Assembly: GCF_007830065.1 (NCBI RefSeq)
Contig: NZ_VLKK01000002.1
Location: 62,001-126,000, forward strand
From: Sphingobium wenxiniae
GTDB taxonomy: Bacteria; Pseudomonadota; Alphaproteobacteria; Sphingomonadales; Sphingomonadaceae
DNA length: 64,000 nt
Direction of reading: 5' to 3'
A model generated the notes under the pieces. It was not told the origin of the DNA. It saw only the letters and a program-made list of their open reading frames with translations, and made no database searches. The stretch's first letter is position 1. Every line of letters begins with the position of its first letter. Made by a program: the position numbers and the translations under genes. This document shows positions 17,681 to 25,817 of this stretch, piece by piece.

Positions 17681-18520
17681 TCATGCGCCGATGCGATCGA
17701 GAAACCGCATCAGCGCGTCGGCGAATATGTCGTTTTCATCGCCGACGAGCATGTGGCGCGCGCCCGGAATCACTTCGACCTCCAGTTGGGGGATCAGCGC
17801 GCGCAACGCTTCGACCCCATCGGCATCGACGACCTCGCTCAACTCGCACCAGGCGAGCAGCGCGGGCACCGTCACCTTGGGCGCCACCGTTTCGAGATAG
17901 GCGCTGCCCGCGCCAAGCCCGATCCGGTGCCGCGGATCGCGATAGCCAGAATCCCAATGCCAGTGCCAGCGGCCATCCTCGCTCTGCCGCATGTTCCGGC
18001 GCAGACGTTCGCCCGCGCCCGGCGCGACCGTCTGGCCACGCGCCGCCGCGAGCTGGGCCGCGGCTTCGTCCGGGGAAGCAAAGCCATCGGAGGAGATTTG
18101 CGTAGACTGGGCGACGGTGGCGATCCCATCGGGACGCGAACGCGGGACGGCATCGACCAGCGCGACCGCGAGCGCCACCTCCGGCCCGGCGCTGCCGGCC
18201 GCCGCCAGGCTGATCTTCCCGCCCAGCGAATTGCCGACCAGCACCATGGGCCGGCCGACCGCGCCCGCTACCGCCGCTATGTCGGCGACCTGCCGCGGAT
18301 AGCCGTAATCCCCGTCCGGCGCGCGATCGCTTTCGCCATGACCGCGAAAATCCAGAGTGATGGCGCGCCGTCCGCTGTCGGCCAGACGCAGCGCGACACG
18401 ACGCCAGCTATGGCGTGTCTGCCCCATGCCGCCGATCAGCAGCACGGGGGTTCCGTCCTCCGGACCATAGAGGTCGGCGGCCAATCTCTGGCCGTCGCCG
18501 CCCGTGAACCAGTGCGTCAT
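17681..18520 (-). CDS. alpha/beta hydrolase
   Basis: A 279-residue serine hydrolase. It carries the oxyanion-strand motif LLIGGMGQTRHSW, DFRGHGESDR typical of the epoxide-hydrolase/C-C hydrolase branch, the nucleophile elbow GNSLGG near residue 98 and the terminal histidine GARHMLVGDEND. The start overlaps the stop of the upstream crotonase gene by ATGA. In this operon it might hydrolyse a CoA thioester, an ester or a ring-cleavage diketone. The sequence does not choose among these. Confidence 0.86.
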   Translation of the reverse strand: MTHWFTGGDGQRLAADLYGPEDGTPVLLIGGMGQTRHSWRRVALRLADSGRRAITLDFRGHGESDRAPDGDYGYPRQVADIAAVAGAVGRPMVLVGNSLGGKISLAAAGSAGPEVALAVALVDAVPRSRPDGIATVAQSTQISSDGFASPDEAAAQLAAARGQTVAPGAGERLRRNMRQSEDGRWHWHWDSGYRDPRHRIGLGAGSAYLETVAPKVTVPALLAWCELSEVVDADGVEALRALIPQLEVEVIPGARHMLVGDENDIFADALMRFLDRIGA

Positions 18521-19320
18521 TCGCCGGTGAACGTCGGCGCGCGCTTTTCCAAGATCGCGTCGATCGCCTCTGCATGGTCCTTGCTGATGTTCGACAGCCC
18601 CTCATAGGCCATACCCAGGTCCATCATCGGCTGGGCCAGTTGGCGCAGCGGCATGTTGATCGCGGTCTTGGTGCCGTAGATCGCGTTGCTGGCGCCGTTC
18701 GCGAGCTTGGCGACCCAGCGCTCGGCGATTTCCTCCATCGCCTCGAAAGTCGGCGCGGATTCGGCGATCAGGCCGAGATCGGAGGCTTCCTTGCCGAGAA
18801 TCGGTTCGCCCAGCAGCAGGAACTTGCGCGCCTTGGCATAGCCCATCTGCTGCGGCCAGATCAGCGAGCCGCCATCGCCTGCGACAAGGCCGATATTGAC
18901 GTGGGGATCGGCGATCTTCGTATCGTCCACCGCGATGACGAGGTCGCACAGCAGCGGCAGCGTCGCGCCCAGACCCATCGCATGGCCGTGCAGCTTGGCA
19001 ACGGTCGGCTTGGGGCAGTCGAGCACCGCATTGACGATCCGGCGCGATCCCCAGAGGCCCTTGAAGAACAGGCCCGGATCGTCGACCTTGCGCTTCATCT
19101 GGGCGAAATCGCCGCCGCCGCAGAAGGACTTGCCCTCGCCGGACAGCACGACCACGCGGACGCGATTGTCGAAGCTCGCCGCCTGGAAGGCGTCTGCAAG
19201 CTGCTCGTTCACCGGATCGGTGATGATGTTGCGCTTTTCGGGATTGTTGAGCTTGATGCGCAGCGCAGCGCCGTCCAGCTCTACCTTGATGAGGTCGAAG
19301 CGCGAATAATCAAATGCCAT
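18517..19320 (-). CDS. enoyl-CoA hydratase/isomerase family protein
   Basis: A crotonase-fold protein of 267 residues acting on acyl-CoA thioesters. The oxyanion loop is GKSFCGGGDF near residue 60. The second active-site loop reads DPHVNIGLVAGDGG: the catalytic Glu of hydratases (PE in FGxPE) is His, and an Asp stands in AGDGG. A close relative lies at 51068-51862. Hydration, isomerisation or another crotonase reaction is possible. I start at the ATG behind GGAGACATTTA. It is cotranscribed with two ACAD genes upstream and a hydrolase gene overlapping downstream. Confidence 0.88.
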   Translation of the reverse strand: MAFDYSRFDLIKVELDGAALRIKLNNPEKRNIITDPVNEQLADAFQAASFDNRVRVVVLSGEGKSFCGGGDFAQMKRKVDDPGLFFKGLWGSRRIVNAVLDCPKPTVAKLHGHAMGLGATLPLLCDLVIAVDDTKIADPHVNIGLVAGDGGSLIWPQQMGYAKARKFLLLGEPILGKEASDLGLIAESAPTFEAMEEIAERWVAKLANGASNAIYGTKTAINMPLRQLAQPMMDLGMAYEGLSNISKDHAEAIDAILEKRAPTFTGE

Positions 19321-19342
19321 TAAATGTCTCCGCAAGATCGGT

Positions 19343-20485
19343 TCAGGCCGCGACGGGCCGGGCCAGCGCGCCGAAGCGTGCGAGATGGAAGGAAGAGTCG
19401 CCGAACAACTGATTGATGACGTTCAGGCGGATATAGTGATGGCCGATATCCAGTTCTTCCGACACGCCCATGCCGCCGTGCAGTTGAACCGCCTGATAGC
19501 CCACATATTTGCCCGAGCGCGCCACCTGCACCTTCGCCGCCGAAATCATGCGCTGGCGCTCGACCGCGTCGCCGTCCAGCGACATCGCCGCGACCAGCGC
19601 CATGGATTTGGCGGTCTGCGTCTGGATGTACATGTCGGCCATGCGGTGCTGAAGCACCTGAAACTTGGCCAGCGGCGCGCCATATTGGATGCGGGTCCGG
19701 GTATATTCGGCGGTCGCGGGGATGAGATATTCCATCGCGCCGATCGCCTCCGCACAGACAGCCGCGACACCGTGATCGAGCGCCAATTCGACCAGCGCCA
19801 CACCGCCATCGACCGGACCGAGCACATTCTCGCCGCCCACGGCGACATTCTCCAGCACCACTTCCGCCGCTCCGAAGGCGTCGATCATGCGGAAGCTGCG
19901 GCGCGAAACGCCCTGCGCATCGGCATCGACCAGGAACAGCGTCACGCCCTCCCGCTCGCCCGTGCTGCCGGACGTGCGCGCCGCGACGATCAGCCGGTCG
20001 GCGCGGTCGCCGTTCAGCACCACAGGCATCCGGCCTGAAATGGTCCAGCCCGCACCATCGGCCGCAGCCGTGAAGCTGGTGTCCTCCGCGCTGCGGAGCA
20101 TGTGCGTGCTGCCCGCGGCAAGCGCCAGTTGGCGCTCGCCCGCGATCACCGGTCCGATCGCATCCTGCCGGGCATCGCCCGACAGGCCCTCGATCAGCAG
20201 GCGGCCCCCGATCACGGCGGTGTAGAGATAAGGCTGGGTCACGAGATGCCGCCCGAACCGCTCCATCACCACAAAGCTATCGGCGGACGAGCCCGCGAAG
20301 CCGCCGACCTCTTCCGGAAAGGCCGCGCCCATAAGGCCCAGCTCGGCCATTTCCCGCCACAGCGCCGCCTCGGCCGCCGGGTCCTTCAGCAGCGCCTCGC
20401 GCTTCACCAGATCATGCTTGTCGGTGAGGAAGCGGTCGACCATGTCGAACAGCATCCGCTGGTTATCGTCGTAATTGAAGTCCAT
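19343..20485 (-). CDS. acyl-CoA dehydrogenase, partner subunit
   Basis: A 380-residue ACAD-fold protein. It has an N-terminal helical domain (MDFNYDDNQRMLFDMVDRFL), GAAFPEEVGG in the first domain, and a C-terminal YGAPLAKFQVLQHRMADM with QLHGGMGVSEELDIGHHY. It lacks the C-terminal EGT/GGT loop and has FGDSSFHLARF there. These are traits of the beta-type subunit of heteromeric ACADs. It lies 14 nt after another ACAD gene, the probable alpha partner. The double-bond-forming substrate is unknown. Confidence 0.9.
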   Translation of the reverse strand: MDFNYDDNQRMLFDMVDRFLTDKHDLVKREALLKDPAAEAALWREMAELGLMGAAFPEEVGGFAGSSADSFVVMERFGRHLVTQPYLYTAVIGGRLLIEGLSGDARQDAIGPVIAGERQLALAAGSTHMLRSAEDTSFTAAADGAGWTISGRMPVVLNGDRADRLIVAARTSGSTGEREGVTLFLVDADAQGVSRRSFRMIDAFGAAEVVLENVAVGGENVLGPVDGGVALVELALDHGVAAVCAEAIGAMEYLIPATAEYTRTRIQYGAPLAKFQVLQHRMADMYIQTQTAKSMALVAAMSLDGDAVERQRMISAAKVQVARSGKYVGYQAVQLHGGMGVSEELDIGHHYIRLNVINQLFGDSSFHLARFGALARPVAA

Positions 20486-20499
20486 TGCTTGCGTTCCTG

Positions 20500-21687
20500 T
20501 CAGACGTTCAGCAGGCGCCGCGCGATGATATTGCGCTGGATTTCCGAACTGCCACCATAGATCGTCAGCTTGCGCTTGTCGAAAAACTGCTGCGCCATAT
20601 GCTCCAGCTCGAACGGCACGACCGGCAAGCCGTCATGCGGCATGGTCAGCGGATGGACCATGCCTTCCGCTTCCGCCATTTCCATCAGCAGTTCGGTCAG
20701 ATTCTGCATGATCTCGCCGCCGCGCACCTTGATGACGGAGACTTCCGGTCCGGGCGCCTTGCCCGACAGTTCGTCCGCCAACACGCGATAGGTGGTGTAG
20801 CGAAGCGCGACAAGATCGGTCTCGACCTCCGCCACGCGCTGCGCCAGCACGGCATTCTCGCTGCGCTTGCGGCCGTCGGGGCCGACCTGCTCCAGACGTT
20901 CGCGCACCTGCCGCGCAAAGGCCATGTTCACGCCGATCCACGCGCCCATCAGCCGCTCATTGCCCAGCAGGAACTTGGTGATGTCCCATGCTCCGCCCTC
21001 GCGGCCGACCAGGTTGGTCACGGGAACGCGCACTTCGTCGATCTGCACTTCGTTGACCGATAACATGCCGCCCAGCGTGTAGATCGGACTCACCGTGACG
21101 CCCGGCTGTTCCATATCGATCAGGAGGAAGGAGATGCCCGCCTGCTTCGGCCCGTCGGTGGACGTGCGGACGAGACAGAAAATCTTGTTGGCGACATGGG
21201 CATAGCTGGTCCACAGCTTGGTCCCGGTCACGATATAATCGTCCCCGTCGCGTACCGCCCGCATCTGGAGGTTCGCGAGGTCGGACCCCGCCTGCGGCTC
21301 GGAAAAGCCCTGGCACCACCAGTCCTCGCTGGACAGGATGCGGGGCAGAAGTTCCGCCTTCTGCTCCGGCGTGCCGAACTCGATCAACACCGGGCCCAAA
21401 AGATCCTGCGACACATGGTTCAGGCGCGGTGCGCCCGCCATGCCCGATTCCTCTTCCCAGATGAACCGCTCCATCGGTCCCCAGCCGGGACCGCCATGCT
21501 CCTTGGGCCAGAGCGGGACATGCCAGCCCTTCTCGCGCAGCAGCGCATGCCACTGCTTGTGCTCTTCCTTGGTCAGCTTGTCGCCCGCCAGCGTCTTGCG
21601 GGCAAATTCGGGCGGCAGGTTCTTCGCGAAGAATGCCCGAATTTCCTGGCGCAGCGCCTGCACCTTATCATCGATGGACAAGTCCAC
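20500..21687 (-). CDS. acyl-CoA dehydrogenase
   Basis: A full-length ACAD of 395 residues: WPKEHGGPGW near residue 60, QGFSEPQAGSDLANL for FAD/substrate contacts, WTSYAHVANK, and C-terminal IYGGSSEIQRNIIARRLL. The position before the GSSEIQ loop is Gly rather than the Glu base of medium-chain enzymes, as in the FadE-type subunits of steroid side-chain ACADs. Together with the following ACAD gene it probably forms a heteromeric flavoenzyme delivering electrons to an electron-transfer flavoprotein that is not encoded in the window. Confidence 0.91.
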   Translation of the reverse strand: MDLSIDDKVQALRQEIRAFFAKNLPPEFARKTLAGDKLTKEEHKQWHALLREKGWHVPLWPKEHGGPGWGPMERFIWEEESGMAGAPRLNHVSQDLLGPVLIEFGTPEQKAELLPRILSSEDWWCQGFSEPQAGSDLANLQMRAVRDGDDYIVTGTKLWTSYAHVANKIFCLVRTSTDGPKQAGISFLLIDMEQPGVTVSPIYTLGGMLSVNEVQIDEVRVPVTNLVGREGGAWDITKFLLGNERLMGAWIGVNMAFARQVRERLEQVGPDGRKRSENAVLAQRVAEVETDLVALRYTTYRVLADELSGKAPGPEVSVIKVRGGEIMQNLTELLMEMAEAEGMVHPLTMPHDGLPVVPFELEHMAQQFFDKRKLTIYGGSSEIQRNIIARRLLNV

Positions 21688-21720
21688 TCGTCGTCACTCC
21701 CTATTCGGCTCGCGCGTTGC

Positions 21721-22557
21721 TCAAAGCCCGCGAAAGACCGGCGCTCTCTTCTCACGAAACGCGGCACGCCCTTCCGCATAATCTTGCGACAAGGTGAGTC
21801 GCGGCTGTTCCTCGGATTCTGCCGCCAGCACGGCGTCCAGCGAGTTATGGCCGCCCCCCAGCACCCGCTTCGTCGCCGCGAGCGAGAGCGGAGCCGTCTG
21901 GGCATAGCGTTGGCCGGAGGCCAGCGCCCTTTCGAGCGCCTCCCCCGCTGGCACCAGTTCGTCGACAAGTCCGACGGCTCGCGCCTCTTCACCCCGCATT
22001 TCGCGACCGGACAAAAGCAGGTCGCGCGCTCGTGCGGCGCCGATCCGCTGCGGCAGCGTCCAGGCAAGACCCGCATCCGCCATCAGCCCCACCCTGCCGA
22101 AGGAGGCGCAGAAGCGCACGCCGTCGCCGGCCACCAGATAGTCGCAGGCTAGCGCGAGGGACATGCCCGCGCCAAAGGCAAAACCCTCCACCGCGCTGAT
22201 CGTCGGCTTGGGCCCCCGGTACAGGATGCGCACGATGTCGTGCAGCACGGCCACGTTGCGCCGGGTCCTTTCCGGATCCGGCTTCATGTCGGGGGGGAGC
22301 CGCCCACCGGAGCAGAAATGACCATCGGCCCCCGTCAGCACGATGAAGCGGCAGGACTCATCCGATGCCGCGTCCTGCAGATGCGCCAACAGAGCTTCGC
22401 GCATCTCCGTCGAGCAGGCATTTCGGAATGCCGGCGCATGCAGCGTCAAGACGACCGCGTCACCCACCTTCTCCTGAAGGACGGCATCTTCAATTGATTG
22501 TTTTACAGTTGCGTCGTTCACCCGGTCACCATGCCGCCAAATTGTCGGCGCGTCCAT
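21721..22557 (-). CDS. enoyl-CoA hydratase/isomerase family protein
   Basis: A crotonase-fold protein of up to 278 residues. It has the oxyanion loop DGHFCSGG and the second loop FGRVGLMADAGLAWTLPQRIG, where an Asp replaces the second hydratase Glu. This resembles the PaaG/delta-isomerase branch more than a true hydratase. The N-terminus is about 15-20 residues longer than usual; a GTG 36 nt downstream is an alternative start. It is the first gene of the long minus-strand operon and is divergent from an NDP-forming ligase gene. Confidence 0.84.
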   Translation of the reverse strand: MDAPTIWRHGDRVNDATVKQSIEDAVLQEKVGDAVVLTLHAPAFRNACSTEMREALLAHLQDAASDESCRFIVLTGADGHFCSGGRLPPDMKPDPERTRRNVAVLHDIVRILYRGPKPTISAVEGFAFGAGMSLALACDYLVAGDGVRFCASFGRVGLMADAGLAWTLPQRIGAARARDLLLSGREMRGEEARAVGLVDELVPAGEALERALASGQRYAQTAPLSLAATKRVLGGGHNSLDAVLAAESEEQPRLTLSQDYAEGRAAFREKRAPVFRGL

Positions 22558-22724
22558 TAACGCGCCCAGAAGGTCGCATCTATTGTTGCCATGGGCCGTA
22601 GTATATCGTCACTAACAGGCTTAACATGTATGTGTTCCTTTCGCCCGGGCAGTTGGACTTGGCAAGCGCTTGAGGCCAGTGCTGCCGCGATCCTCCAGAT
22701 TCCAAAACAGGACCGCCGACGCCC
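22558..22724. promoter_or_regulatory. divergent promoter region (crotonase operon / ligase operon)
   Basis: A 167-nt region between oppositely reading operons. It holds an A+T-richer patch with an imperfect palindrome AACATGTATGTGTT at 22623-22636 (10 of 14 positions symmetric), placed where a repressor could block both promoters. The TetR gene at the end of the crotonase operon is the natural candidate; binding is not shown by sequence alone. Confidence 0.35.
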
Positions 22725-24863
22725 ATGAACGCCCCGACCACCTCGCTCCAGACCGAAGGCCGGCCCGGCCTCGATGCGCTTTTTGCCCCGCGCTCGGTTG
22801 CGATCATCGGCGCCTCTTCCGACCAGCGACGTTTTGGCGGGCGGCCCATCCAGTATCTGCTTGAGGCGGGTTTCGACGGCCCCATCTATCCGGTCAACCC
22901 GGCACGCGCCGAGATACAGGGGCTGAAAGCCTATCCATCGATCCTGGAGGTTCCCGGCCCCGTGGACTGCGCGCTCCTCGCCGTAGGAGCGGATGTCACG
23001 CAGCAGACGGTGGAAGATTGCATCGCACGTGGAGTCAAGGCGGCGATCTGCTATGGCGCGGGCTTTGCCGAGGTCGGCGGCGAAGGCGAAGCGCGGCAGG
23101 CGAAGCTGCTGGAGACCGCCCGCGCCGGCGGTCTTCGCCTGCTCGGTCCCAATTGCATGGGCGCCCTCAATGCGCAGACCAAATTCTACGGCACCTTCGC
23201 CTCGGCGCTGGAGGATGGCGTGCCGCCCGCGGGCCGCATTGCGATCGCCAGCCAGTCGGGCGGCTATGGCGGCTATCTGCTGCGCCATCTCTTCCTGCGC
23301 GGCCTGGGCGTCTCCCAATGGGTCACGACAGGCAATGAGGCGGACATCGATGTCGGCGAGGCGCTGCACTGGATGGCGGGTCAGGAGGATAATGACGTCC
23401 TGATCGCGTATATCGAAGGCCTGCGGTCCAGGGACAGCCTCATCGCCGCGCTGAAGCGGGCACGGGAGAATCGCAAGCCTGTCGTCGTGATGAAGGTCGG
23501 CCGCACCGCCGAAGGCAGCGCCGCAGCCGCATCCCATACCGCCTCCCTTACCGGGCAGGACAATGTCTATGACGCCCTGTTCGAGGAATATGGCGTCCAT
23601 CGCGCCCGCACCACCGACGAACTGCTCGACATCAGCTATGCGCTGTCCAGGCGCACCTTGCCCAAGGGACCGCGCGTCGGCGTTATCAGCATCTCGGGCG
23701 GTGTCGGCGTGCAGATCGCCGACTTCGTGAGCGACGCGGGTCTCACCATGGGCAGCGTGCCGCTGGAAACGCAGGACAAGCTGCGCGCCCTCGTTCCGCA
23801 TTGCAGCCCGCGCAATCCCATCGACATGACCGGGCTGGTCACGACCAACCATGACATCATGGAAAAGACGCTGGACGCCGTGTTCGAGGCGAACGCGTTC
23901 GACGCGACCTTGATCTTCCTCGGCATCACCGGCGCCGCGCCGTCCATGGCCCGGCCGCTGCAACAGGCGATCGCGAATGCCCATGCCCGCGCGCCCGACC
24001 AGCTCGTGTTCGTGTCCGTCACCTGCCCGCCGGAAATGATGCGCGAATATGACGCCAAGGGCTTGCTGGCGTTCGAGGACCCCTCGCGGGCCGTCAACGC
24101 CCTGTCGGCGCTCTGGCAGTTTCGGGAAACCTTCTCGGCCGACATGCCCGCGCCCGTCGCGCTGCCGCCGGCGGAGGCGCTGCCCCTGCCCGAGGACGGC
24201 AAGCTCAACGAGGCGACCGCCAAGGCGCTGCTCGCCGCTCACGGCATCCCCTCGCCGCGCGAAAACCTGGCCCGCGATGCCGCCGAGGCCGCGCGCATGG
24301 CAGTCGACATCGGATTCCCGGTCGCGGTCAAGGTCGTATCTCCCGACATCCTGCATAAAACCGAAGTGGGCGGGGTCGCGCTCGGCCTCGCCAGCGCGGA
24401 GGCTGTCGAGGCGGCCGTCGCGCGCATGGCGGAAACCATCCCGGCCCACTTGCCCGATGCGCGTATCGACGGCTATCTCGTCTCGGAAATGGTCAAGGGC
24501 GGCGTCGAATGCATTCTGGGCATCAGCCAAGACGAGGCTTTCGGTCCCGTCGTGACCTTCGGCCTTGGCGGTACGCTGGTCGAACTCCTCAAGGACACGG
24601 TCTGCGCACTGGCCCCCGTCAGCGAGGCGCGGGCGCTGGAGATGATCGGCAAGGTCCGCACCGCGCCGCTTCTCACCGGTTATCGGGGCGGCCCGCGCCA
24701 TGATATCGAGGCGCTGGCTCGGGCCATCTCGGGCATTTCGGTGCTCGCCGCTCAGCATGCCGGCACCATCACGACCATAGAGGTCAATCCGCTGGTCGTC
24801 CGGCCGGGCGCCGGCGGCGTTGTCGCGCTCGACGCGGTCATCGAAACCCGGCCGGTTGAATGA
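22725..24863 (+). CDS. acetate-CoA ligase family protein (NDP-forming acyl-CoA synthetase)
   Basis: A second fused NDP-forming acyl-CoA synthetase, 712 residues. The CoA-binding domain starts at SVAIIGASSDQRRFGG (about residues 24-39). The phosphohistidine region is MKVGRTAEGSAAAASHTASL with the active His near 270, and the ATP-grasp domain carries DIGFPVAVKVVSPDILHKTEVGG. It parallels the ligase of the opposite operon in architecture but differs widely in sequence, so the two probably serve different acids. It is followed by an SDR and an Old Yellow Enzyme on the same strand. Confidence 0.9.
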   Translation: MNAPTTSLQTEGRPGLDALFAPRSVAIIGASSDQRRFGGRPIQYLLEAGFDGPIYPVNPARAEIQGLKAYPSILEVPGPVDCALLAVGADVTQQTVEDCIARGVKAAICYGAGFAEVGGEGEARQAKLLETARAGGLRLLGPNCMGALNAQTKFYGTFASALEDGVPPAGRIAIASQSGGYGGYLLRHLFLRGLGVSQWVTTGNEADIDVGEALHWMAGQEDNDVLIAYIEGLRSRDSLIAALKRARENRKPVVVMKVGRTAEGSAAAASHTASLTGQDNVYDALFEEYGVHRARTTDELLDISYALSRRTLPKGPRVGVISISGGVGVQIADFVSDAGLTMGSVPLETQDKLRALVPHCSPRNPIDMTGLVTTNHDIMEKTLDAVFEANAFDATLIFLGITGAAPSMARPLQQAIANAHARAPDQLVFVSVTCPPEMMREYDAKGLLAFEDPSRAVNALSALWQFRETFSADMPAPVALPPAEALPLPEDGKLNEATAKALLAAHGIPSPRENLARDAAEAARMAVDIGFPVAVKVVSPDILHKTEVGGVALGLASAEAVEAAVARMAETIPAHLPDARIDGYLVSEMVKGGVECILGISQDEAFGPVVTFGLGGTLVELLKDTVCALAPVSEARALEMIGKVRTAPLLTGYRGGPRHDIEALARAISGISVLAAQHAGTITTIEVNPLVVRPGAGGVVALDAVIETRPVE

Positions 24864-24921
24864 CATGACCCTGGGATCGGCCATGACCGGCGGCATTGTC
24901 AGGGTCGGCAGAATGATTGCG

Positions 24922-24946
24922 GCCGCAAGGCGTCACCGCCTGCGGC
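24922..24946 (+). terminator. GC-rich hairpin after the ligase gene
   Basis: Arms GCCGCA-A-GGCG and CGCC-TGCGGC pair over 10 bp with one bulged base and a 4-nt loop. There is no T-run, so it may attenuate rather than end transcription before the SDR gene. Confidence 0.33.
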
Positions 24947-24976
24947 TCATGAACCGATAACAGGAGGCAGGGCGTC

Positions 24977-25786
24977 ATGGATCTTGGTCTTGAAGACAAG
25001 CGCGTGCTGGTGACGGGCAGCAGTTCGGGCATCGGCGTCGCAATAGCAGATATGCTCGCCGCTGAAGGGGCCAGCGTCATCGTGCACGGACGCAATGTCG
25101 AACGCACCGAAGCCGTCGCCCGGCAGATAGCGCAGCGAGGCGGGAAAACGGTTGCCGTCTGCGGCGACCTGTCCACCGACGACGGCGCCGCGGCAGTGGC
25201 ACAGGCCGCGGCGTCGGCCTTTGGCGGCATCGACATTCTCGTCAACAATGCCGGCGGCGCGGTCGAAGGCAAGGACAGGAGCTGGTTCAAGGCGACGCTG
25301 GACGATTTTCGGCAAAGCTATGACCGTAATCTCCTGGCCGCCGTCCGCCTGATTCACGCGGTCGTGCCGGCCATGAAGGAACGCGGCTGGGGCCGCATCA
25401 TCAACATCAGCACGGCAGCGGCGCATACGCCCACCTCCGCCCAGGCCGAATATGGCACCGCCAAGGCAGCGATGCTCAACATGACGCTCGGCCTGTCCAA
25501 GGCGCTGAAGCAGAGCGGCGTCACCTGCAACGCCGTATCGCCGGGCATGGTGCGTACCGAAGGACTGACCCGCTTCCTCGCCAGCTTCGCGGAAAAGCGC
25601 GGCTGGGGTGACGACATCGCCCGCGCGGAGGAGTATATCGTGAATGCCAACGGCCAGACTTCCAAAAGAGTCGGCGAAGTCGAGGACATAGCCTATGCCG
25701 TCGCCTTCCTGGCCAGCCCGCGCGCCGATTTCATGAACGGCACCAATCTTCATGTGGATGGCGGCACCTCGCCGTCCATGCATTAG
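24977..25786 (+). CDS. SDR family oxidoreductase
   Basis: A 269-residue SDR with TGSSSGIG near residue 14, VNNAGG, NISTAAA followed by EYGTAK (catalytic Ser, Tyr, Lys) and FMNGTNLHVDGGTSP at the end. It has a 20-residue insertion after the substrate loop (EKRGWGDDIARAEEYIV), which suggests a bulky substrate. AGGAGGCAGGGCGTC precedes the ATG. It lies between the ligase and flavoenzyme genes and so may oxidise a ring hydroxyl before or after the flavoenzyme step; this is inferred from order only. Confidence 0.88.
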   Translation: MDLGLEDKRVLVTGSSSGIGVAIADMLAAEGASVIVHGRNVERTEAVARQIAQRGGKTVAVCGDLSTDDGAAAVAQAAASAFGGIDILVNNAGGAVEGKDRSWFKATLDDFRQSYDRNLLAAVRLIHAVVPAMKERGWGRIINISTAAAHTPTSAQAEYGTAKAAMLNMTLGLSKALKQSGVTCNAVSPGMVRTEGLTRFLASFAEKRGWGDDIARAEEYIVNANGQTSKRVGEVEDIAYAVAFLASPRADFMNGTNLHVDGGTSPSMH

Positions 25787-25817
25787 AACAGATATAACCT
25801 TCAGGAGAGCCCAGCCC

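Noticed and set aside
22557-24896. Very long open frame (779 codons) opposite the NDP-forming ligase gene
   Set aside because: It is the antisense shadow of a clear ligase gene in G+C-rich DNA; composition is Arg/His/Gly/Gln-rich with no domain motif. The same applies to the long frames opposite 7167-9920, 15432-17546, 25818-27830, 28850-31042 and 42030-43973.
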